64,000 nt of DNA from Lates calcarifer (lineage: Eukaryota > Chordata > Actinopteri > Centropomidae): contig NC_066844.1 of NCBI RefSeq assembly GCF_001640805.2, positions 15,119,543-15,183,542 of the forward strand. Direction: 5' to 3'. The notes beneath the pieces were generated by a model. The model was not told where the DNA came from, made no database searches, and saw only the letters and a program-made list of their open reading frames with translations. Made by a program: the position numbers and the translations under genes. Of this stretch, positions 24,147 through 34,800 are shown one piece after another. How positions within the stretch are numbered: position 1 is the stretch's first letter; the number at the start of each line of letters is the position of its first letter.

Positions 24147-27100
24147 TCATTCACTGAACAAAAATAACAGGCTGGCTAAAGAGCATGTGTTTAGTTTTGT
24201 ATATGTTGTGGCCTGCAAATGGAAGCCAGTTGGTTGAACTTGGGGCCCAAGTCTGTTAGTGCTTTCTGGTAACGAATCATCATCAGGAATGGTGATGTTC
24301 TCCAGCTCTATGAGGATGTTCGAGTCCCCCTCGTCTGCATAGAGTTGAGGTTCATAGTCCAGGAGATTGTCCTCTGTCTCCTGGAGAGAGGAGAGCTTCT
24401 GCAGACAATAGGAAATATCAAGGTCAAACTATAGTGCTCATTTTACTGCAACAGGCTCATACGTGCATTTACGAGTAGACAAGTCAGCAGCCCTTAATCC
24501 ATAGGGTACAAATAATGGCACACCACTAACCCGATGAAGCAGGGTGAGGAGAGTCACATCTGACACATAGCTCAAGTTCCCTTTGTTGATGCATTCCATT
24601 GTGCTCATGTCCTCAAACGGTACACAACAAAACGTTCACATAAAGATTGAGTTTCCTCAGCAACTGACTCAAAATAACAATGAGCATAAACCAAACAGCT
24701 GTCACTCTACCTGGTGGGCGTGGTGGTAGTCTTTGGCTGTAAAAGAATTCCAGGTTGTCTAAGATCAGAGGGGAGAGTGATTGAGACAGAGAGCAGCAAA
24801 GATAAAAGTAAATATTTGAATATATAGTTGTGTGTTATTATTAGCCCAAAAGTGACATATATTTACTTGGTTCCATTCATCATCGAGAAGGTATGGCAGA
24901 TTTTCTCTTCTGTAATCCCTTTTTGTAAAGTATTCGTCCATGAAGTTTTGTTCTATGTCCTGTTGAACAGTGACAGGCACAACTATGAGAAGCAGCTAAG
25001 TTCAAGTGTAATAAATTCACTCATTCCTGACAGTAGTCACCAAGCTATGTCTGAGAAAAAAAAAAGAATCCAACTTGTTACATAGATCTACTTCAAGTCT
25101 TGCAGTTTAACCAGTAAAAAAATGTCTCCATATAAATTCCATTAGTACACACCTTAGCTGAAAAATGTGTGTGTTGCATCCCATCATGCAGACTTTGCCA
25201 TTTAGATGGATCGTGGTGTTTAATATCAGCTGACACTGCCATGACACCATCAGGCACCTTTAAAAGAAATGAAGCTGTTACTGTTATTTGTATGAAAACA
25301 TGCCACTGGTTTGTTTGCAAAGGTTTCTGAGCAGTGACCTTGCAGTCTGTGCCTGGATTCTCAGTGTTTGATACAAGAAGGGTTTCTCCAGATGAATCTG
25401 CCTCTAATGTGGCAAACTCTTTTTTGCAGGTGCAGACGACGGCCATCAGCAGCAGAACTGTCAGTGAGAGAAAGAAAGCAAAATTCAGCAATATAACAAG
25501 TATGTTGCAGAACATGTCACAGTGTGCACTAATACTAACAAAAGACAGGGGTGCAGTTTTTTTTTTTTACCCAGGAGTAAAATCAGTGCAGCAAACACTA
25601 CGCCTATGGCACCAGAGGTTGCTTTTGCATTGGAGGCTATGCGGGTTCTGCAGTTGGCCCTAACAGAGCAGTCACACACAGTCACACTGAGGTTGTGAAC
25701 GCCAAACTTTCCCTGCATGTCAGAGATCTTCAGATCAATTGTGTGTTGTCCAGTGTACACTCCGGGCTCCTTCACCAGACCAGCTGTGTAACCTATGACA
25801 AATAATCACAAAATTTTAAAATCTTTTAATGTTTATGGCAATATTTAACTTCTTTGCATCAGGTTTCTCTACCATGTAAAGGATTCAGTTTCCATTTTCC
25901 TTTGACATCCCCCAGCAGTTCAAATGTGAAAGGCCCTCCGAAGGGATTTGAGTCTATGTCAAAGGCTGTGATGTTGGTGGTAGTGGGGCTGTCAGACACA
26001 CACACATCCAAGTTGTGTGATGTTGGCTGTGGCACGTTGTCATTCTGATCAATCACATGTATTTGCAGTGTAGCTGTGCCAGTCTTAGCTGGCTTTCCTG
26101 TCCATGAGGGAAACATTTCCTGTGTCATGAAAATCTGAAATAGTTGGTTTGAGTCTATGTAATCTGCAACATTTTAAGTCTTACCATCATCCTCTGCATG
26201 GAGTAAGACGGTGTAGATGCCATTAATGACATGAGGAGATTCTCTGTCTGGTGTTTTGACTGTTGTGATGTCGCCTGTTTGGGGATCCACCGTCACCCAG
26301 CCAGCAGGATCACTTCCTACCTTGTATCTGTGGACAAATACACGAAGGAGGTCACTTAGAGAGGAGATCACATATACATAAAAGCTTCAATGTGTCAAAA
26401 TAAACATCCTACTCACACAAAATCTCTTGCGTGAGTGGAGTCTGGATCAACAGCCGTCACTTTCTCGATCCAGGTTCCTACAGGAGCGTTCTCCTCCAGC
26501 ACGGCCTCTTTCACAGCCACGCTGAACACTGGGGGGTCATTGGCATCTTCCACTGTGATGATTACGTTTACAGAGTGAGGCTGACCTGCACCAGGACCGT
26601 CCCCTTCACTGGTATCAACTGTCCAGAGGCCTGAGGATGTCCTCTCCTTCACTTTGCAGGAGAAATATGGGGCCTCATTTTCCACAGAGATAGACAGTTC
26701 TCTCCTTGCTCCTTCCTCAAAGTCTAAAGGCTGAATTTATAGAGTAGGAATGTTAAATAGTTAATTTATTATTTATCGGCATGAAATATTATCTAGGTCA
26801 GTAGAATTTTAAAAACATAACTTCAAATAGGGCAGGTGTAGTATGACAGATGTATGTGTAATGATTACCTATCAGACTAGAGGTGGGTGTTGCTGTAATG
26901 TAAAGCATGTGGCCAAACAGCAGTTACCTTTACTACTGTCAGGATCCCGTCATTGGTGTCTGGGTCTGTTTCAATCTTGAAGTGTTCTCCATCATCACCC
27001 TTTATGGTGTATCTGGCTCTCCACGCCGGGCTGTTCGGAGTGTCTTTGTCTGTCACATGTAGCCGCAGAGGAGAAGACCCAGTCTCATCCTCAATCACTT

Positions 27101-30100
27101 TGCCAGTGCCCTGTTGTTTGAATCCAAAATGCAGAGGTCAAGGAAAAAATGGAGAAATCAGTTTGTACTACGGCTGTGGCTCAGGAGGTAGAGCGGGTCA
27201 CCCACTAATCGGAAGGTCAGCGGTTCGATCCCCGGCTCCTCCAGTCCATGCCGAAGTATCCTTGGGCAAGATACTGAACCTCACGTTGCCCCCGATGTTT
27301 GCAATATCGGTGTATGAATGTGTTAGAGCGCTTTGTAATAGTGTAATAGTGCAAGCGCTGTGTGAATGGGTGAATGTGATGGGTAGTGTAAAGCGCTTTG
27401 AGTGGTCGATATGACTATATAAGTACCAGTCCATTTACCATATCAAGCATGTACTGTACACAGCTCTGTATTCACAGAGCTGATATAGCTAAATAAATGG
27501 GGGAAAAAAAACACCATGTATAAAATTTAGATATTCATCTTAGTACCTGAATATTCTTTTTGCTATGGCATTTACTGTTTTAATGAAAATATGTTTTAAA
27601 AGGCATGTATAAAAAGGAAACATATATATCTACAGTATATGCTGAAATTACAGACAAAAGAACTGCATCCCAAAGAGACACTCACCATCTTCACTTGCTC
27701 AATAAAGAACAAGTTCTTTCTCATTCGCGTCTAGTCCACCCACACACCTGTCAAAGATCATTCAGGTGTGCAAGAGATTTTGAATGTCCTGTTATTATGT
27801 TAAATATTTCTTAGACCTATGAATTGAACAGAAATTTCTAACTTGAAGTCATTATGCGTATATACTCTGTCCTCCGTCCTCTATCCTGTGGCCCTGGTTC
27901 TGTGTCCAAATGTAGTTTTAAGGGCTTAACTGTTCAGTTTATATTGTGCTCAGTTATTGATAAGTTGTGTCTCAAATTGCTTTATTTTTACTGTGTGTCA
28001 AGTAATTAGCAGACAGACAACCTTGGGTAATCATATAGGTTCTGTGTGACTGCACCCAACAATTTTTTTCATTATCTGACAGTTAGTGTTCAAGTGTTCA
28101 TTGTATAAAATGTTGACTAATAATCGACGTAATCGAAAACTAGAAAAACTGGTGAGCATTCACATTTTACAAGCTGGTACAAGTTTTGCTGATAAGTTCT
28201 GTCAATCAATTACTTGATTCATCAATTGATCATGTCAGCTCTATGGAGCACTGGTTGGTTTCTGGGTGGCTGGAGAAATAATGAAACCTCTGTGTGTTGT
28301 GGGGATCAACAAGGGCCCAACAATACTTTTTTTATTTCCCTTCAGGGCCTATCAAGAGTTTCCTACCGTTTGTCCAGTGATGGTCGGTATGTGGTTGTTG
28401 CCGTCCCGAACGTGAATGACAACAGTGGTTGAACTGGACAGGCTGATGACTTCACCATGGTCTTTGGCCTCCACCAGTATAGTGAACATATTAGCCACCT
28501 TAATATAATCAATGAAAAATCATTAGATTAGATCATACATCCTTAAACTCATTTTAGTTGAGTAGTAAATGCAGTAAATGTTTTTTTAATACTTATCATA
28601 TAATTATACATATAATAGACGATGCTGAAAGCAAGTATAGTGTACATATTTGCATAAATACCACATGTCATGTCTTGTAATCTTTCATTGTCTAATCAAG
28701 TGATGAACTAACAGAACGGGAAATGTTACTTTATGTACAGACTTAAGTGCTGAAGTTGAAGGCAACTGACTACCATGAGATGGATGACTGAGAACCTTCA
28801 TTTTGATGTACAGACAGTTTGTGCTGTATATGTGTCATGATTCTGACATTTTAAATGAAGAGACTTGCCTCATGATCCAAACATCCTTTGAATGAAATAG
28901 TTCCAGACTCATCAATGAAGAATTCAGTGTCTGGTGGGTTTGGAGACACAGATTTGATTTCATAGTGGAATGTGGAGTTTGGCGTCCCTCTCTGGTCTAT
29001 GTCATAAGCCACCACAGTCAGAAGGTGGGAGCCTTTTAGGAAATGACAAAGACACAAAGAAAGGAGTGTAGGGTACCTTGTGAGAAAAAAAAAAAAAAAA
29101 CATATAGCAAAAAGGAAAAGGCTTGCTTACTATGCTCTTTACCTTGTGTGTTTTTTTCATCAACGCTGATTTCATACAGATCTCTCTGAAAGCGTGGTGG
29201 GTTGTCGATTGATGTCTCGTATGGAAATCTCAACTCCTAACTTAGTGTCAATTGATAAATCTGTTTTTCTGGCTTCAAATTTCAGCTGTGGTTTGAAAGA
29301 TATTATTCAAAGTTATTCAAAAAATATGATTAAATTGTTGTGTAATGAGATACAAAATGACATGTGGCTATAGCAACAATTTTCTACACATCCAATATGT
29401 ATTATGTCTCTGCATCATGCCTCAGTTTGGCCAGAGTTCCAACTTTTATTGTGAAGGAGACAGACAGATATTTTGAATATGCAGACATATTCAAAATGAC
29501 TTGTTCCCCAGAGGTCATCACTAGACCAGTTATTTAGAGGACAAGCACTTTCTGATGTGTTTACTGTGCTAACTCACTAAGTACAAATAACTATATGACA
29601 GATTTGGTATGTAGTATGTGTTGAGTCTTACCATAAATATCGTCTTCTCCTCATAGTCCACAGGTTTGTGGACAGACAAGGTGCCAGACTCTTTATGAAT
29701 GGAGATGACTCCCTTTGGGTCCTCGTCCACTCCTTCCCCATAAAGATCAAAGTATACTAGATGGTTCCGGTCAACACTTATCTACAACAGAGCACAAGAC
29801 ATTTTACAGTCAACTTTTAGGAGTGATGATGATTAAAAACTCATCTACATTTGGATAGAAGTGATAAAGACTTAATATTGAATGCCTTAGATTGTCTCCA
29901 CGTATTATAATCAATAAGTTCATTAATTGATTAACATGGTATTTGAAAAGGAATATATAGCCTTTTCTGGTGAAACACGTTATTTGTTGAAACAAAGTCT
30001 GACTAGATTCTTTACTTTGTGGTTTTCTCACCTTGCCCAGCACATAAGGAAAAGGTCCTGGATGCCCCTCTTCAATTGTGAAGGAGTCAATTATCCAAGT

Positions 30101-30573
30101 CCTTCTGTGACGGCTCAGCACCTCTGAGCATGTTGTACTTGACAAATACGAAACCTGAAAGACAATCAGCCAACTGAAACCTGAGTTATACAGTCTTTCC
30201 AAGGAAAGTCACAGAATGCAAAGTATGAATGTTTGTTTAGGGCAAAAGGTGGGGGCTAGTGATTTATGCCGTCTATTCATTTGGCAATGAGTTTGACTTA
30301 CAGTCACCATAGTTGGTGAACCAGTTCCTGTGAAGTGCACACACAGGTATTATCACTGTATTACTTTGTACTTTGCACCTTACGTACGTTGGTATAATAC
30401 AGAATAGTTTTGTCTTTTGTGTACGCACAAGAGGTCACTTTTACTCCAGTTCATTCTGACTTATTTAACACTGTGTGAAGACAATAACCCATACAAACAC
30501 ATTAACCGCATACTTATCACTTCATCTTTATTTATGTTAATTCCTTATTTTAATTTGGGGAATTAAAGTATGT

Positions 30574-30608
<35 letters not shown>

Positions 30609-30716
30609 AGTAATCCCGGAAATAAAGCTGAAGTGATCACATTACTTTTAACTAAAGTCATTACAGAGAGATTTAAAATCAATGTTGCTACGTACCAGGA
30701 GGAAGAAGTAGAGCAT
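24147..30716 (-). CDS. cdh26: cadherin-26-like cadherin, 17 coding exons, one frameshift
   Basis: Calcium-dependent cell-adhesion receptor with five ectodomains, one membrane span and a catenin-type tail. Exons: 30716-30696, 30154-30032, 29781-29632, 29285-29143, 29032-28869, 28498-28367, 27110-26928, 26730-26417, 26327-26185, 26097-25873, 25792-25571, 25457-25339, 25257-25153, 24995-24867, 24758-24711, 24611-24531, 24398-24147; about 850 codons, like human CDH26 (852 aa). Exon 1 encodes only MLYFFLL of the signal peptide. A furin-like RHRR precedes mature TWII with the strand-swap Trp. EC motifs: EEGHPGPFPYVLGK (EC1), RDGNNHIP, AWRARYTIKGDD, NDGILTVVKPLDFE, DPAGWVTVDPQTGDI, DQNDNVP. The membrane span is about VVFAALILLLVLLLMAVV; the tail has DYEPQLYADEGD. 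Exon 4 has one extra base near 29207 inside the DINDNPP linker. Intron 5 is GC-AG. The extra base could be an assembly error or a real lesion. Confidence 0.9.
27172..27440 (+). mobile_element. tRNA-derived SINE in cdh26 intron
   Basis: The head is tRNA-like with a pol III A box (TGGCTCAGGAGG, from 27177) and a perfect B box (GGTTCGATCCC, 27222-27232). A central part with CCTTGGGCAAGATACTGAAC and a tail with AAAGCGCTTTGAGTGGTCG, ending CAGTCCATTTACCA, follow. This architecture is common in teleost SINEs that share a LINE tail. It lies in the intron between 27110 and 28367, antisense to cdh26. Exact family not assigned. Confidence 0.8.
30577..30605. repeat. (AT)n microsatellite
   Basis: About 14 AT units in cdh26 intron 1. 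Self-complementary and prone to cruciform formation and slippage. Confidence 0.95.
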
Positions 30717-30859
30717 GATGCTTGTCCAGTATATTCAGCTCAGAGTGTTTGAGAACTGGCTTCTGTGATATTTGAGCAAAAGGAAGATGAGACCCTGCCC
30801 CCTCTGCTTTACACACCCACACACCATGTCACATGAGTATAGTAAATACAGGTTACACA

Positions 30860-30914
30860 GGTGTGTGTTGTGTGTGTCTGTGTCTGTGTGTGTGTCTGTG
30901 AGTGTGTGTGTGTG
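30860..30914 (+). repeat. imperfect (GT)n tract upstream of cdh26
   Basis: TGTGTG units interrupted by TC and AG steps, about 145-200 bases upstream of the cdh26 start codon, so probably in or near its promoter. Confidence 0.85.
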
Positions 30915-31489
30915 TTTATTCAATCAACATTTGATCTATAACCTTCAGCATCTTACTGTTTGCTCATGATTTTTTCTGACTTCTGACTTTTTGAAGAACT
31001 GATTTGTAGTTGCTGAGCTATGATGTGTCATATTTGCTAAATAATCATGACTCTTGCAAAAATACTGTATGTAGATCCTGTCTTTTCACTTTCTTAACAT
31101 TTGATTTCTGTGATTCAAATACATTAAATGGAAGTTCTTTGAGGGTTTTTTTTATAAGGCTGCCCTGCAGGCTCTGGTTGTGGCGTCCTCAAACTTCCCC
31201 TGAAGCATAATTTTTAATTGCTGTCTGGAAGTAGCCAGTCAATTATTTACGACTTGAAATAACCAGGAACTGCTTTGTTGATTCTTAGGAACACGTGAAG
31301 ATGTTTTCTTTCTTCCTTTATTGTTAAAACAAAGACATTTTGTTAGAGATTCATTTGAAATTAGAACTAGAAAACAGAGAACTTGCATTGCCAGGACAAT
31401 GTGAAGCTTTAGAAAACATCACATTTAATATTCAGAAACTTTCTTTTACCAAATTTACCTGAAACTATACTTCATCCAATTATTATCTT

Positions 31490-31884
31490 TTTATTTCTGT
31501 CATTGCTTTACAGTCCTGGATGTGTCAATACTATACAAAATGTACAGTACAAATTCATCAAGTCCTGTGAGATCAGTAACAGAGGAACAAGTCTTGTCCT
31601 TCAAACATGCCAAAAACAGGAATGGAAACACAGGTGATTGATAGGAAATCTCCATATTTACAATCCATGGTCCCCACTTCCAAAACACACACAGAACCCA
31701 ATCTACAACTCATAAATCAAAGGTAAGGTTGAGAGCAGTGATAAGAGCCAGTGTGTGGAAGACAGTTGTAGTTTTAAGGAGGCTTCTTTCAGTAGCTCAC
31801 ATCACAAAGTCCACTCTTCTTTGCCCCATCCGAGGTGTCAGCTACCGTGCTGCAGGTGGAAATATACTGTGGAGAGGGTGCATC
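31490..31884 (-). other. dbndd2: dbndd2-like gene 3' UTR
   Basis: Untranslated sequence after the stop codon. A minus-strand AATAAA at 31495-31490 is a plausible polyadenylation signal, giving a UTR of about 400 bases. Confidence 0.45.
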
Positions 31885-34800
31885 CTAGGAAGACGACGAC
31901 GGAGTCTGAGTTTTCACTTTCTCCATCTCCGGAGGTGCGGCTCTTCTCTTGACTGTGCTGATGTGTGTGTCTTCATCATCCGACCCAACTATAGGAGTGT
32001 CTCCCCCGTTGGCATTGATGGTCTGGCTGTCAGCGGATGAGTTTGAAGATGTGGAGGACATGCGGGACTTGGCATCAAGACCCTCAAGGACGTGTCGAAA
32101 GAGTCCGTTACTGATGACCTCCTCGTTGTTGTTGTTTCCTTGGACTGTGAGTCAGATGAAAAACATTGTCAGGGGTACAGTTTTGCTGTTAAAACTCTGT
32201 TATACGTCTGGTTTCCATACCTGGCAGAGGAGAGGTCAGCACACCCTCTTCTCCTCCAGAGCTGAAGAAGACATCCAAAGCCTCCGGGTCAGAAATGTCA
32301 ATCAGCTCCATCTGATCAAGCAAATCCACATTCACCTCCATGGACGAGATGCTGCCAATGGGGGCTGCAAGAGGAGAGGAAGATAAGAAACTACCCTCAC
32401 TTTTATGTGAGTGTGCACCTGTTCACAGAATTGCCACCAGTCCAACTCACGTCTCTTGTAGTCTCTGATACAGAGGTGTGCCGAGGACAGGTAGACGTCC
32501 ACATCATGCTGGAAGACCTCCTCGAAGAAACGCTGTCTCTCTCTCAGCTTGAGCTGCTGCGCTGCATCCACATCCGGGAGCCTCTGGCCTCGCTCGGTCT
32601 CGGCTGGCAAACACAACAGACGGACAGGACATTAGATCCCAGCTCTGGTAAAGTTTTACACCCGATACCTGGAGTCATTCCAATCCAACACAACACAAGG
32701 GGATTTCACAGACTAGTTCCACCACCCTGGTGATTGGCGTGCAAGTCAATGAGATCACCTAGTGAGGTGTAATGTGACATGCTGTAGTATGAGACCTATT
32801 TTATAGTCGCACGAGTCAATTGTTGATAGCCAGAAGGGGGAGACATTGAGCTATAAGTGACATGTATAAGGGAGGTGGATTCCCTTTTTTGCACTCTTCT
32901 AAGATTGAATATTGAAATAAAACACAGCAAGGGGACATAATGAAAAGCCAAGAGGTGTTATTGATATCTTGACTGCAAACAATAGTAACTGTTCCCATTT
33001 TCCACCGAACTTTCATTTGTGTGGATTATGATTCATTCCACTGACACACTGATAAAACAAACTGTTGCTACCACACATACCAGCATGTGCATTTTCTAAA
33101 TCAGCCCTGATCCACAGATTGATTTGCAAAAGCAAGCTGTCGTGTCTTTTACTCAGTTAATCTTGTTTTGAGTTACCACGCGATCTCATTCCCACCCCCC
33201 ACCCCCACCCCTCATCAGCATCGTTGTAATAAAGCTGAGTGGCAAGCCCAGTGTGTGAGTGGAGGAGCTAAACTGCAGCTGCATGTGACTGCAGGAGGAG
33301 GGGAAATGCTGGCCTCAGTAAATACTGTAAATGACAGTGATTGTGAGTGCCACTGCGAGGGAAACAGCACATGAAATTAGGCTGAAGAGAAAATGTCTGA
33401 TCTCTTTGCAGCTCAGACATTACCTGTGAACATAAAGAGAGAACTTATAGAGGTGGATTAAAAATGCAAATGAAGCAAATGACTCGAACAGCATGTGTAT
33501 GCAGCGACCAATGCTGCAGTCATTTTCTCACCATGGATGTATTTACATTCTGTCTCATCTATTACTAAGAATCCATATGTTGCACAGTCATTAGAGCAAT
33601 GTCTGGGTTTTAAGGAGCTATTACAACCTGCAGGCAGGGATTGAGGTAATTGGATGAGGCTTTCAAGCCACATCTAAACTGGGAATAATGTGAAGATTAT
33701 CTGGCCTGAGTTGAAAGCAGCCATCACACAACTCTATAAATATACCACTGGGTGATGGAGAATAGAAAGACTTGCAGCTCAGGATGTTTCCTATACCAGG
33801 AAAAGGAAGGATTCCAGGGATTGCCTTGAGTCTCATACAAAAAAGAAGAGATTCCCACTGGCACAACCTCTCATGACCTAATCTAATCATGATCTAAATT
33901 TATAACTGCTACAGTCAGGGAAAACCTGCTCTCAGTCTAAATTCAAAATAATGTAGATGTTGCGCTAAAAGCAGCAACAGGTTGCCTTCTTCAGAGTGCT
34001 GCATCAGCACAGTCCTCCCCCTGAGTCGTGCCGGGGCGCGTGTCTGCTGTTTGATGGCAGGACACGAGTCTGTCACTGCAGCTCTGCTCTGCCCTGTTTG
34101 ACAGCTCGCCTCCTGGGTACAGCCAGGGACCTCACCGGGTCTGGGATAGGCAGACAGCTTTGGAGGGAAGAGAGGAAGAGGACAACTCAAACTCCAGGGC
34201 TCGACCAGCCTACAGCACCCATGGGGGGGTAGACAGAGCATAGATGGGATTCCCCACCCACACAAAAAAATCTACAAGCAGATGATATGTGTTTGGTTCA
34301 AATGTTAGAGCATCTAACTGATTCGATGTCACATCTGAAAACTTATGTCACTTCCATCACTGGTCTTTACCAAGGACAGAGAGTAGGTGTCACTATAAGT
34401 CCCCTGCAGCAGGAGCGATATTAGTGGTTATGATGATGCAGTGAAGGAGTGTTGGCAGTGCAGTCTTAAAAAGGAATCGTAGTAGTGTACTGAGATGGCA
34501 AGCATTTTTATTACATGTGTATGTGGAGTGTCAGTCATCTTAAAAACATTTTGCCATTGTTGCATTACTGCCTTTGTGTAGATGTCTATAGTTGTGAGCC
34601 TGTGATCCACTGCTCATCTCAGGAACACTATTGTCCACAGGGTCTTAAGGAAGCGAAGGGAGCAGCGCTGACAAAGCAAGATGTCAGTCACAATCAGGAG
34701 CTGCCTGTTTGACATGTGTGTTTGAATGAAAGGAGCCTCTTGTTTAATGAGACCTGCTGATGACATCGTGTCAGACAAATCACTGAATTTGTTTTGGGAG

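Noticed and set aside
27172..27245. Possible tRNA gene
   Set aside because: The A and B boxes are good but the sequence continues into a SINE body and tail, and the cloverleaf is imperfect, so it is a tRNA-derived SINE head.
27111..28366. A missing cdh26 exon between the EC2 and EC3 parts
   Set aside because: Joining TITGQT directly to GTGKVIEDETG gives the same residue spacing as human CDH26 and keeps phase, so no exon is missing.
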